Part shown: one piece after another, positions 46,096 through 55,539 of the stretch
Layout of the letters: each line of letters starts with the position of its first letter
Position numbering within the stretch: position 1 is the stretch's first letter
Assembly (NCBI GenBank): GCA_963790875.1
Contig: CAWBQT010000003.1
Coordinates: 1,674,001-1,738,000, forward strand
Direction: 5' to 3'
Length of the DNA: 64,000 nucleotides
Origin: AP-15 sp963790875
GTDB taxonomy: Bacteria; Pseudomonadota; Alphaproteobacteria; ATCC43930; CGMCC-115725
Position numbers and translations under genes: made by a program
Notes under the pieces: generated by a model
What the model saw: the letters and a program-made list of their open reading frames with translations, nothing else
Databases searched by the model: none
What the model was told of the DNA's origin: nothing

Positions 46096-46308
46096 ATGCC
46101 GTAGATGATTGCCAATAATCTACCCCCGGTAAACTCGGAAACTACTCACTCGCAGGGATCTGGCGCGTTTCGCGATTGAGGTTGACCGGCGCGGGTAACG
46201 GCTCTGGTCTGAGGTATGGCAAGCCGAGACGCGGGCGGAGGAAGGCTCACCATCTTTCTTGAGCGGGTGAAGCGGCATGCCATGACTTCCTGTCACTGCA
46301 GCGCTCTA

Positions 46309-46877
<569 letters not shown>

Positions 46878-46950
46878 CTGAACCGGATTATCACGGAGAG
46901 CGGTTCCGGAGCGGTTGCAGGTTGCGGCCCGGTTTGATGCAGATAACGGC

Positions 46951-47583
46951 TCAGGAATCGGTTCCGTCGGCGGTAAGAATCTTCACTTTTTTATGTATAG
47001 CTTGACACGTTCGATAAACCGCTGACAACGACATTGGCGCGCCAGTTATAGGAAATAATATAGATAAGCTTTCGCCTGGTTCCCATGATTTAAGTACAGA
47101 AACTACCCCCAATATCGCCCCTGGTAGGATGGCAATCCATACGACCCCTAAAGGAATGTTTTCTATAGCCCTGGAAATCTTCGTAAATATTGACCTAGGT
47201 ACACAAAGGTATGCCAATAATTGGACAATTCGCATCGTTCCGAATATAACAGTAAGCATTGCCATCGCACCAAAAACAATAGACCATGCTATCTTGCCCA
47301 CACTATACGATATTATATATGCTATTACTGCAATTTCATGTATAACGCATAACGCGGTTCCGCATATCGATTGCTCGATGACGTATTTAACGCATTCATA
47401 AATACCTACGGTTGCACACACATAATCTTTTCGATTCCAGAGAATACGAACGAATGATTTACGTGGCGGCTCCGCTTGAGGCACAGTCACCGCATTCGGG
47501 GCTTTTAACTCGGGCAAAAGGGGTTTCCTCCCTCTCGGAACGCGGTCTTGCACACTTTTACAATGACCAGTCGGCCTCGGCAC
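46951..47583 (-). CDS. AT-rich multi-pass membrane protein, no known family
   Basis: Up to 210 residues; the first 20 lie in the 163-bp repeat, so the true start is uncertain. It has several hydrophobic spans (ICGTALCVIHEIAVIAYIIS, VFGAMAMLTVIFGTMRIVQL, GVVWIAILPGAILGVVSVL). From about 46975 to 47470 the DNA is far more AT-rich than its neighbours and uses A/T-ending codons, a sign of transfer. I do not recognise it. Confidence 0.55.
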   Translation of the reverse strand: MPRPTGHCKSVQDRVPRGRKPLLPELKAPNAVTVPQAEPPRKSFVRILWNRKDYVCATVGIYECVKYVIEQSICGTALCVIHEIAVIAYIISYSVGKIAWSIVFGAMAMLTVIFGTMRIVQLLAYLCVPRSIFTKISRAIENIPLGVVWIAILPGAILGVVSVLKSWEPGESLSILFPITGAPMSLSAVYRTCQAIHKKVKILTADGTDS

Positions 47584-47676
47584 GGCTCAGATGCAAGGGC
47601 CTGCCTTCTGCCTCGATGAGGGATTCCCAACTCGCGCGCTGGTTGGGTTATACTTGTCATAGGGACGGTCCGGTCG
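47513..47676 (-). repeat. 163-bp dispersed repeat, copy 2
   Basis: Inverted relative to copy 1 at 18097-18259, about 95% identical. It leads into the AT-rich membrane gene just as copy 1 leads into a secreted protein gene. Confidence 0.8.
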
Positions 47677-47833
47677 CCCTCATGCGCTGCCATAAGGCGA
47701 CGAGCGCCGCCGCCAGGGTTCGCAGCCACTTGCGGTAGGGTGCGTCTGCGGCGGCCAGCCTGGACGAATCAGATCAGGAGGATGTATCCCCCAAGGGAGT
47801 TCTTCCTCGTGACCAGCCATAGTGGATATTTCG

Positions 47834-48997
47834 ATGGTTGCGACGACCGAGGCCTTGGCCGGCCCTCAAGTGCACCGGGGTTGGGAGGCGAACTCCCTTG
47901 CCGCAGGCGAGCTTAGTATCAGGTTGTTCGGCGAGTGGACATTGGCGAGCGGTGCCCGCTCCTCGACTGAATTATCCCGTAGGCTAGGTGAGACGCCGCG
48001 CCCGACGAAGATCACCTTCGATGCACGCGACCTCCAGGGTTGGGACAACGTTTTGATCGATTTCCTCAGCAAGCTCGAGACCATCGCCAGCGACAGTGGC
48101 ATTGCCGTCGACCGTTCGGGTCTCCCTGGCGGGGCCCAGAGGCTGGTGGCCCTTGTCCGTGCGGTGCCCGAACGCACAGGGGCGCGGCGGAGCCAGCAGC
48201 GCGCCGACCTCTTCACCCGCGTCGGCCAAAGCAGCCTCGACTTTTTTGCGACGGCCGGTGACTTTATCGGCTTTCTCGGGGAGGCGCTTATCGGGAGCAG
48301 CCGCATGCTCGTCGGCAGAGCGCGCCTCAGGCGCTCGGATCTGATGCTGGTGATCGAGGATTGCGGACCCAGCGCATTGCCGATCGTCGCCCTGATCAGC
48401 TTTCTGGTAGGCCTCATCCTCGCCTTCGTCGGCGCTATTCAGCTCCAGCAGTTCGGCGCGGCGATCTTCGTCGCCAACCTCGTCGGCATTGCGATGGTGC
48501 GCGAGATGGGGGCGATGATGACCGCGATCCTGATGTCGGGCCGGACCGGCGCCGCCTTCGCCGCCAATCTCGGCACGATGCAGGTCAGCGACGAGGTCTC
48601 GGCCTTGCAGACGCTCGGCATCCCGCCGATGGAGTTCCTGGTCGTGCCGCGGATCGTCGCGTTGTCCCTGATGATGCCCTTGCTGACGATTTTCGCCAAC
48701 ATCGCCGGCATGTTGGGCGGGCTGCTGATCGGCACCTTGATGCTCGATATTTCGCCGATCGCTTATTACAATCAGACGAGCGGTGCTGTCGGGATCAACG
48801 ACTGGGCGGTCGGCCTCGTCAAGGCGGTATTGTTCGGAGCTGTTGTTGCGACCGTCGGCTGCTGGCGCGGCATGCGGTGTCGGCGCAGCGCCGCGGCCGT
48901 CGGCGGAGCGGCCACATCCGCCGTCGTTTTGTGCATCGTGCTGATCATCATCATCGACGCGACCGCGACCGTTATCTGCACGACGCTAAAGATATGA
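47834..48997 (+). CDS. mlaE: MlaE-type ABC permease with N-terminal STAS domain
   Basis: 387 residues from ATG 47834 (GGA 7 nt upstream; GTG 47822 also in frame). Residues about 20-110 form a STAS-like domain (GELSIRLFGEWTLASGARSS, TKITFDARDLQGWDNVLIDF), equivalent to MlaB. The permease follows: ALPIVALISFLVGLILAFVG, VANLVGIAMVREMGAMMTAI, MSGRTGAAFAANLGTMQVSD. The complex moves phospholipids between inner and outer membrane. First gene of a tight four-gene operon. Confidence 0.92.
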   Translation: MVATTEALAGPQVHRGWEANSLAAGELSIRLFGEWTLASGARSSTELSRRLGETPRPTKITFDARDLQGWDNVLIDFLSKLETIASDSGIAVDRSGLPGGAQRLVALVRAVPERTGARRSQQRADLFTRVGQSSLDFFATAGDFIGFLGEALIGSSRMLVGRARLRRSDLMLVIEDCGPSALPIVALISFLVGLILAFVGAIQLQQFGAAIFVANLVGIAMVREMGAMMTAILMSGRTGAAFAANLGTMQVSDEVSALQTLGIPPMEFLVVPRIVALSLMMPLLTIFANIAGMLGGLLIGTLMLDISPIAYYNQTSGAVGINDWAVGLVKAVLFGAVVATVGCWRGMRCRRSAAAVGGAATSAVVLCIVLIIIIDATATVICTTLKI

Positions 48998-49845
48998 GTG
49001 CGGTGTCAGCCTCCGAGGCCTCCGTGTCGAGCGATCCCAGAGGCAATGCGGCGCGCGAGCCGCACATCGCGGTCCAGGACCTGACGATGGCCTATGGCGA
49101 CTTCGTAATCCAGCACGACCTCAATTTCACCGTCAACAAGGGCGACATCTTTATCATCATGGGCGGCAGCGGCTGCGGCAAAAGCACGTTGCTGCGCCAT
49201 CTGGTCGGGTTGCAGGCGCCTGCCCGCGGACGGGTGCTGTTTTCGGGAGAGAGCCTGTGGGAGGCCGAGCCCGAGAGGCGCGATGCCATCCTGCGAAGGA
49301 CCGGGGTAACCTGCCAGGCCGGCGGGTTGTGGAGCTCGATGACCCTGGCCGAGAACGTCGCGTTGCCGCTCGAGCAATATACCGATCTAAAACCGGCCGA
49401 GATCGCCGACCTCGCATCCTTGAACCTGGCCCTAGTCGGGCTTGCCGGCTTCGAGGACTATTTCCCCTCCGAGATCAGCGGGGGAATGCAGAAGCGCGCC
49501 GGCCTCGCCCGAGCAATGGCGCTGTCGCCGGAGGTACTGCTGTTTGACGAGCCGTCGGCCGGTCTCGATCCGATCAGTTCTCGACTATTGGACGATCTGA
49601 TCCTCGAGCTACGCGACAGCCTCGGCGCCACGATCGTCATGGTCACGCACGAGTTGCCGAGCATCTTCGCGGTCGGCGACAACAGCGTCTTCCTCGATCC
49701 GGAGACCAAGACGCAGATCGCCTGCGGCGCCCCAAAACGGCTGCTCGCCGAATGTCCGGACTCGAAAGTTCAGAGATTTTTGCGGCGGGGCGAAGTCGCC
49801 GCCGCAGACAAAGGAACTCGAGTGAGTCAGGGAGTGAAAGCATGA
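48994..49845 (+). CDS. mlaF: MlaF-type ABC transporter ATPase
   Basis: 283 residues. Walker A GGSGCGKST, Q-loop region near GVTCQAGGLWSSMTLAENVA, signature SGGMQKRAGLARAMALSPEV, Walker B LLFDEPSAGLDP and the H-loop VMVTHELPS are all intact. It overlaps mlaE by 4 bp (ATGA). The SGGM signature is typical for Mla/Mce ATPases. Cytoplasmic motor of the lipid transporter. Confidence 0.94.
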   Translation: MSAVSASEASVSSDPRGNAAREPHIAVQDLTMAYGDFVIQHDLNFTVNKGDIFIIMGGSGCGKSTLLRHLVGLQAPARGRVLFSGESLWEAEPERRDAILRRTGVTCQAGGLWSSMTLAENVALPLEQYTDLKPAEIADLASLNLALVGLAGFEDYFPSEISGGMQKRAGLARAMALSPEVLLFDEPSAGLDPISSRLLDDLILELRDSLGATIVMVTHELPSIFAVGDNSVFLDPETKTQIACGAPKRLLAECPDSKVQRFLRRGEVAAADKGTRVSQGVKA

Positions 49846-50861
49846 GCCGGCGCGCAAACCCGAAAATTGTCGGCGGCTTCGTCCTCGCCGCGATTGGATT
49901 GCTGGTGGCGGCGGCGATGGTCTTCGGGTCTTTCACCTTCTTCGAGGTAAAGCGCAAAGCCGTTGTCTTTTTCGAGGGATCAGTAGACGGCCTCACGCAA
50001 GGTTCGGCCGTTCTATTTCGCGGAGTTCCGCTCGGCCGGGTCATCGACGTGGGAATCCGCTACGATCCTCGGAGCAGGAGCTTCGAAATTCCGGTAATCA
50101 TAGAAATCCGTCCAAGTGTGATTGCCAAATGGTCCCCGCTGACCGAAAATAACTCTGAAGAAATTCTAAAGACACTGATCGACGACGGACTGCGCGCTCG
50201 GCTCGAAAGTGCCAGCCTGGTCACCGGGCAACAGGTGGTACAGCTCAATTTCTTTCCCCGGACGCCGATCAGGCTTGAGCACACCAATCTGCCCTATCCG
50301 CAAATCCCTACCGTCCCATCACCGACGCAACAGATCATGTCGTCCATCGACGTTGCTGCCAGGGATTTGCCGAGCCTGATCAAACAGGCCACCGCAGTTC
50401 TCGACCGGATTCAGCGGATCCTGTCACCCGAAAACGAGGCCGCTATTCATTCGATCCTTGCGAGCGCGGCATCGGCGATGAAGTCGCTTCAGGCGGACGC
50501 CGCATCTCTCAGTCGGGCGATTGATGGCGCCCAAAACACCCTCGCGGACGCCGGACAGTTGAGCCAGCACCTCGACGTCGTAGTGCAAGACAACCGTCAG
50601 GACATTAGGGCAACGATCCGCAACTTTCGCGAGGCGACAGTCACCGTCAACAAGCTGATGGATCAGCTGAACCAGATCGCCGCGACCAACCGCATGCCAA
50701 TTCGGCAATTCACGGAAGGTACCTTGCCGGATTTGACGGCACTGATCATCGATGCGCGGGCTACGGCCAACAAGGCGACGGCGGTCCTCGACAGCCTGCA
50801 GCGCAATCCGAGCCGTTTTATCTTCGGGAACCGGATGGGCGAGGGGGTCGAACTCAAATGA
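49842..50861 (+). CDS. mlaD: MlaD/MCE family substrate-binding protein
   Basis: 339 residues. One N-terminal transmembrane anchor (VGGFVLAAIGLLVAAAMVFG), then one MCE domain (FFEGSVDGLTQGSAVLFRGV, PLGRVIDVGI) and a long helical C-terminal region (ASAAMKSLQADAASLSRAID). It forms the periplasmic ring that carries lipid. Longer than E. coli MlaD, like the PqiB/Mce type. Overlaps mlaF by 4 bp. Confidence 0.92.
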   Translation: MSRRANPKIVGGFVLAAIGLLVAAAMVFGSFTFFEVKRKAVVFFEGSVDGLTQGSAVLFRGVPLGRVIDVGIRYDPRSRSFEIPVIIEIRPSVIAKWSPLTENNSEEILKTLIDDGLRARLESASLVTGQQVVQLNFFPRTPIRLEHTNLPYPQIPTVPSPTQQIMSSIDVAARDLPSLIKQATAVLDRIQRILSPENEAAIHSILASAASAMKSLQADAASLSRAIDGAQNTLADAGQLSQHLDVVVQDNRQDIRATIRNFREATVTVNKLMDQLNQIAATNRMPIRQFTEGTLPDLTALIIDARATANKATAVLDSLQRNPSRFIFGNRMGEGVELK

Positions 50862-51514
50862 CGTTGACGGTGGCCGGGTCCCGGCGGCCGAGCCGCCGAC
50901 GGGTCCTCGCCGGTGTCGTCGCCGGAGCATCCGTCCCGGTCGTGAACGCTTGCGGGCTGGGTGGTGGGCCACCGCCGCGCCAGTTCACCCTGACGCCGGT
51001 GACAAATTTTCCGGACGGACTGCCTCCCGTGAACTGGTCGCTTGTCGTCGACGAACCCACCGCCGCGCGTCAAATCGACACCTCGCGCATTGCGTTTATG
51101 AACGGGCCGTTTCGAGTCGAGTATTACGCCAATGTCGAATGGACCGACGACGCCCCGGCGATGGTGCAGCTGCTGCTGATCCAGTCCTTCCAGAATACCG
51201 GGCGCCTGCCAGTGGTAGCGCCGTCGCGGCAGACCTTGGCGACGGATTTTCTTCTGCTGTCGAACCTGCGGAAATTTCAGGCTGAGAAGGATACGTCAGG
51301 AACGGCGCAAGCGGTTGTGGCCCTCGAAGCGACACTGCTGCGCATGCCGCAGCGCGCCCCGGTCGCGACCGCGCGTTACGGGAAGGCGACCCCGATTAGG
51401 TCGGACTCGACAGAAGCGGTTACCGCAGCGTTCGACGCCAGTCTCGGCGACGTCATGCGGCGGACGGTCGACTGGACGCTTCAAAAAGGCAGCACAGCCC
51501 CGTCGACCAGCTGA
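50858..51514 (+). CDS. ABC-type transport auxiliary lipoprotein (PqiC-like)
   Basis: 218 residues. Arg-rich N-terminus then RRVLAGVVAGASVPVVNACG with a lipobox-like Cys. PPPRQFTLTPVTNFP and LVVDEPTAARQIDTSRIAFM, RVEYYANVEWTDDAPAMVQL match the auxiliary lipoprotein family. It probably links the MCE complex to the outer membrane. Overlaps mlaD by 4 bp; last gene of the operon. Confidence 0.9.
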   Translation: MTLTVAGSRRPSRRRVLAGVVAGASVPVVNACGLGGGPPPRQFTLTPVTNFPDGLPPVNWSLVVDEPTAARQIDTSRIAFMNGPFRVEYYANVEWTDDAPAMVQLLLIQSFQNTGRLPVVAPSRQTLATDFLLLSNLRKFQAEKDTSGTAQAVVALEATLLRMPQRAPVATARYGKATPIRSDSTEAVTAAFDASLGDVMRRTVDWTLQKGSTAPSTS

Positions 51515-51962
51515 GAGCCGCGAGATTTAGGTGTGGCAATTCCGCATTCCCTGCGGCGATACAATCTCCTGCGCGCACGGGGCGTCGGGTACTGTCTCAG
51601 TTGAGACACTACCGGGCGTCGATTTGTGTGGGTCGAGCTGCCGTACTGCGCGAAAATGGAATTTCGACTCGTCGCCGCCGAGAAATGATAGTGCTCGGGA
51701 CAGCTGCCTTCGAGCGCTATCGTGCCGCCGTGGCCGGGCTTCGCCGTCGCAAGAAGCGAGAAGCGATTAACAAAGTGCTCGATGCTGATCATCCGGTTGG
51801 TTAATTGCGCAAGCGCCACACCACCCGGAACCCGCTCGCGCTTCGGTAAGATGACGGAGACGAGCGTGCGTGCCGGCGTAATTTCCAAAGGTGGCGAAAG
51901 CCGAACCTCGGCTTGGCGAGCTACCCGCATACAGAGCTGTTCCTCGCTTGCATGCCAAGCGC
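51515..51962. other. Intergenic region, no confident gene
   Basis: Apart from the palindrome at 51593 no motif was recognised. A plus-strand frame at 51601-51804 (FERYRAAVAGLRRRKKREAI) could be a small basic protein but lacks support. Confidence 0.45.
51593..51608. repeat. 16-nt perfect palindrome with 2-nt centre
   Basis: TGTCTCA-GT-TGAGACA, about 80 bp after the Mla operon. Possible operator or recombination site; no adjacent recombinase. Confidence 0.5.
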
Positions 51963-52579
51963 TCAAGCGAAAAGGCGGAGCGTGGTCAATGTCGCGGTGC
52001 CGGAGCCGTTCTTGTTTGGCACGATCGTCAGACGAAGATGGCTAGCCTGGCGAAGGCTGAAGCGCTGGTCTTAACACTGGTATGTCGCCCCCGCGGGGCT
52101 GAAGGTGTACTCCTGAACCAGGATTTGACGGTACGTGCAACCGGCATCCTCGGAGACTTCCACCCGGACTTCCTGGGTGCGCTCGCGCTCTGCCTCCTCG
52201 ACCTCGTACACCAGTCGCGAGATCGCCCGCGGCTGGTCGAATTGCACGACGATTTGCTCGATCATGTCCGGGCGAGCGCTGATCCAGCGCGTGGCTCCCG
52301 GGCCGGAGCGTCATCCAGCAAATGCAAATGCTCGACCGGGTGGGCGGCCTGCTCCGACGAGTAAAGGATCGTCGCGCAGCCGGTGATGTCGATCTCGTCG
52401 GCGATACCGACATTCGCAGCGGCATCGGGTTGCAGCGGCCGCTTGCGAAGGCGAGAGGGGCTTGGGTCGCTCGTCATCCGTGCCTGCGGCACCTGTTCCG
52501 GATTGCTGTGATCCTGGGATTTAGAGAGTGGCACGACCGCCTTGCCAGAATCCCATTCCAGCGGGACTCTCGTCGGCAT
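51963..52579 (-). pseudogene. Discoidin-like carbohydrate-binding protein, frameshift plus nonsense codon
   Basis: ATG 52579 follows GGAGG at 6 nt. The first frame has IDITGCATILYSSEQAAHPV. A shift near 52295 leads to GATRWISARPDMIEQIVVQF, RAISRLVYEVEEAERERTQE, VRVEVSEDAGCTYRQILVQE and FSPAGATYQC. An in-frame TAA (Gly/Glu position) is followed in the same frame by DQRFSLRQASHLRLTIVPNK and TLRLFA to a TGA at 51963. About 205 residues if repaired. Predicted sugar-binding domain of F5/8 type C kind. Two lesions favour true decay. Confidence 0.7.
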
Positions 52580-52599
52580 GTCGGTCCTCCATGCATCGG

Positions 52600-53080
52600 C
52601 GTTGAAATTCCAACACGAACTCGGCAAAACCGGTACGGGCATGAACGGGGTATTCCCCCGATTCCCGGCCCAATGGGCGTGATCTTCTGTCTCACCGAGG
52701 GACTTCGGCAACGAAATTCGATCGCAACCGAGCCGTTGGCACCCCAAAATGACGGGCGTTTGGCTTGCAGCGCTGGAGCCCGCAGGTTTCCCCTGCTCAA
52801 GGCGCGCCTCTGCCGTCGTCGTCTGACTCGATCTCCCCGGTCTCGCTGGTACCGGTGGTGCCGGGCAGCTGGGCGATAAGCTGAAGGATTTCTGCAGCAT
52901 CTGCCGCGGCACCGCGATCTCGGCCGTCTGGAAGGTGACGTAGCGGCCGTGGCTGACCATCTTGGCGCCGATCTTGCCCGGCTTCTCCCGCAGGCTGGTC
53001 ATGGCTCCGCCGCCTTGAGCATCGCCAACATCCGCCCGATAGCGATAGTTGAGGTGAATACCGGTCCCGAGCGGGCGGGC
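52600..53080 (-). mobile_element. IS1380-family remnant (3' end)
   Basis: The minus-strand fragment SLREKPGKIGAKMVSHGRYV then TFQTAEIAVPRQML is the C-terminus of IS1380 transposases, with further short in-frame pieces of the family around it. The rest of the transposase is missing. It adjoins the truncated treY and is the likely cause of that truncation; the joint is somewhere near 53080. Confidence 0.65.
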
Positions 53081-53084
53081 CGGT

Positions 53085-53345
53085 TTCCCCGGAAAGGCGG
53101 CGACCATCCGGTCGAACGCTTTCAGTGTTCCGAGATCCGGGTTCAGTTCGGTATGATTGACAATGTATGTCGTATCAGTCGGTGCTTCCGGGCCGAGCCG
53201 GCAGATAAGGCGAAGCATAGGTCTGGCTGATGCCGAGCTTTGCCAGATACGGCGCGAGGTCGGCCGCCCGCGCGAAGCCGAAATCTTTCGTGAATTGAAG
53301 CCGATAAGTGGCGCGCGGGACGGGCTTGGCAGTTTCAGGGCACAT
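53085..53345 (-). pseudogene. treY: Maltooligosyl trehalose synthase, N-terminal fragment
   Basis: From ATG 53345: VPRATYRLQFTKDFGFARAA, DLAPYLAKLGISQTYASPYL, PARPGSTD, the TreY N-terminus. A stop appears at once, and another frame continues TELNPDLGTLKAFDRMVAAF (the VDHAELNPELGG region). IS1380 sequence then replaces the remaining 800 or more residues. The start overlaps the end of malQ by 11 bp, so it was the last gene of the operon. The TreYZ route to trehalose cannot be completed here. Confidence 0.8.
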
Positions 53346-55539
53346 TTCGGGAGGTCCGGGCCGGTCCCCGCAGCGCGGTCAGTATTTCGACGATGCGCCA
53401 GAGCGCGTCGTCGAAAGCGAGTTCCTCGATCGGTTTCGCGTATTTCCGACGCCAGTTGGGATACTCTGTCGAGGTCGCCGGCACGTTCACCGGATCGACC
53501 TCGCCTGTCATGTCGTCAAGCTGCGTGACGACTAGGCTCGAGGATACGCGTGCGAGAAACTGATGTGCGGCGAACGCGAATAGTTCGGCCGAGATGTCGC
53601 CGTTCGGCGGCAGCAGACCCTGACTGCGAAACGCGTGGACGATCGCCTTGCGATCGCGCTCGCGACGCTTGCGTTGCGAGTTGAGCTCATCTTCGCTCGG
53701 ATAGAGCGCGAGGCTGGCTTTCAGATCGATATCCCGGGCTTGCCACCACCCCCGCAGGGTCGCCATATCGTGGTTTCCGGCGACCGCAACGGCGAGCCGA
53801 GGATACTCGTTGGGCGGGATGAATTCGCCGGTCTTTTCATCCTGCTCAAAGAACAGCACTCTGTAGGACAGGATATTGGCGGCGGCCATCTTCGCCCGAA
53901 AGCCGTCCGGGACGGTCCCGAGATCCTCGCCCACCACCAGGCAGCGGTGGCGCTTGCTTTCCAGCGCCAGGATACCGACCAGATCGTCGACCGGATAGCG
54001 GACATAGGCGCCGCGCGAGGCCGCCTCGCCATCCGGAATGCAATAGAGGTGGTGCAACCCCATGATGTGGTCGACGCGCAGCCCGCCGGCATGGCGCATA
54101 TTGGCGCGGACGAGCTGGATGAAGCTGCAGTAGGCCTCGCTGCGCAGCGCGTTGGGTTGGAACGGCGGTAGTCCCCAATGCTGACCGGCTGGGTTGAAGA
54201 TGTCCGGAGGTGCGCCAATTTCGGCGCCCTTCATGAAAGCCTCGGGATTGGCCCAGATTTCCGCGCCGAATCGATCGCAGCCGACCGCAAGATCGCGGTA
54301 CAGACCGATCGCCATGCCGGATTTGGCGAAAGACTGGGCTGCCGACTCGAGCTGCTGGTCGGCAACGAATTGTAGCCAAACCAGAAAATCGACCTCGTCG
54401 CGGTGGTCTTCGGCAAACCGGGCGATGGCTGGCGAATCCGCATTCTGAAATTCTGTCGGCCAACGCTGCCAGTCCGCCCGGCTCGGATCGTCGGTCGAAA
54501 GGTGCCGGCGCAAGACCTGAAAGATCGACGAGGTCTCCAGGCTCTCGCCGTGCGTCGCGCGAAAACGGCAAAACGCGTCGCGTCGCGCGTCATTTGCCCC
54601 TTCGCTCCACGCGTCAAACATAATTCGCAAGATCTCGATCTTTAGCGCCGCAACATTGCTGTAATCCACCATCGCCGCTGACCGACACCGGTTCAGTGCC
54701 GTCTGGAAGGTGGCCGTTTGCACAAGCTGTTGCGCGCCTTGGCAATGCGCGAATTCGGGCACGGCCGTAACGTCGATATAGAGCGCGTTCAGGTAGAGCC
54801 GGCTAGCCGGCGAATAGGGGCTGGCCCGTTCCGGCGCGTCGAGAAACATCTGGTGCAGCGGGTTGACGCCGATCACGTCGCACCCCCGCCTGGCGGCGGT
54901 CCGCGCCAGCCCGGCGAGGTCGCCGAAATCGCCGATGCCCCAGTTGCGCGCCGAGCGCAGCAACGGGAGCTGCGCTGCAATCCCCCAAAGCCCCGGACCG
55001 TTCCGCAAGCCGTCCGGGAGCCAGCAGCTCTGCGGCGTGACAATCAGCGCGGTTTCGGCGCGAAGTTCGGGCAGTTGCAGGCGATGATAGCCGTGCGGAA
55101 GATCACGCAGATGCAGCCGACGTTTTTCCGACCCGGTGCGAACGTCACGGGCGACGAGATCGAGCGCGGCCACCGCCAGATTTCCGTCGCGTTCGGCGCC
55201 GTCCTCGAGCTGCGCGTGCCATCGCAGAGTTCGTGTTCCGGCCGGCAACACCGCCTCAACGGTGCACACCCGATCCTCGTCACGCGCCACGGTCACAGGC
55301 GGCAGGCAAAATTGCCACGCCGCCCGTTCGATCTCGGCTAGCGCTGAGGAAGCCTCGCGCTCGCTCTCAACTCTGACGCCCATGCTGTCGAGCAGCCGGA
55401 TCTGCGTTTCCGACCTCGTCCGGATGTATTCGCCGCGGGCGTCCTGGAATCCGGGCTCGATCCCGCACCGCACCGCCAACCGGTCGACTGCCGTGGCGCC
55501 GGCACGGGGTCGGCGGATCGACGCGCGCATGTCAGCCAC
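53335..55539 (-). CDS. malQ: 4-alpha-glucanotransferase (amylomaltase, GH77)
   Basis: 734 residues, intact. GLWGIAAQLPLLRSARNWGI and GDFGDLAGLARTAARRGCDV begin the GH77 barrel; GGLRVDHIMGLHHLYCIPDG carries the nucleophile Asp, CLVVGEDLGTVPDGFRAKMA the acid/base Glu, and AVAGNHDMATLRGWW the third acidic residue. It transfers glucan segments between malto-oligosaccharides. Start overlaps the end of treZ by 8 bp. Confidence 0.93.
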   Translation of the reverse strand: MADMRASIRRPRAGATAVDRLAVRCGIEPGFQDARGEYIRTRSETQIRLLDSMGVRVESEREASSALAEIERAAWQFCLPPVTVARDEDRVCTVEAVLPAGTRTLRWHAQLEDGAERDGNLAVAALDLVARDVRTGSEKRRLHLRDLPHGYHRLQLPELRAETALIVTPQSCWLPDGLRNGPGLWGIAAQLPLLRSARNWGIGDFGDLAGLARTAARRGCDVIGVNPLHQMFLDAPERASPYSPASRLYLNALYIDVTAVPEFAHCQGAQQLVQTATFQTALNRCRSAAMVDYSNVAALKIEILRIMFDAWSEGANDARRDAFCRFRATHGESLETSSIFQVLRRHLSTDDPSRADWQRWPTEFQNADSPAIARFAEDHRDEVDFLVWLQFVADQQLESAAQSFAKSGMAIGLYRDLAVGCDRFGAEIWANPEAFMKGAEIGAPPDIFNPAGQHWGLPPFQPNALRSEAYCSFIQLVRANMRHAGGLRVDHIMGLHHLYCIPDGEAASRGAYVRYPVDDLVGILALESKRHRCLVVGEDLGTVPDGFRAKMAAANILSYRVLFFEQDEKTGEFIPPNEYPRLAVAVAGNHDMATLRGWWQARDIDLKASLALYPSEDELNSQRKRRERDRKAIVHAFRSQGLLPPNGDISAELFAFAAHQFLARVSSSLVVTQLDDMTGEVDPVNVPATSTEYPNWRRKYAKPIEELAFDDALWRIVEILTALRGPARTSRNVP

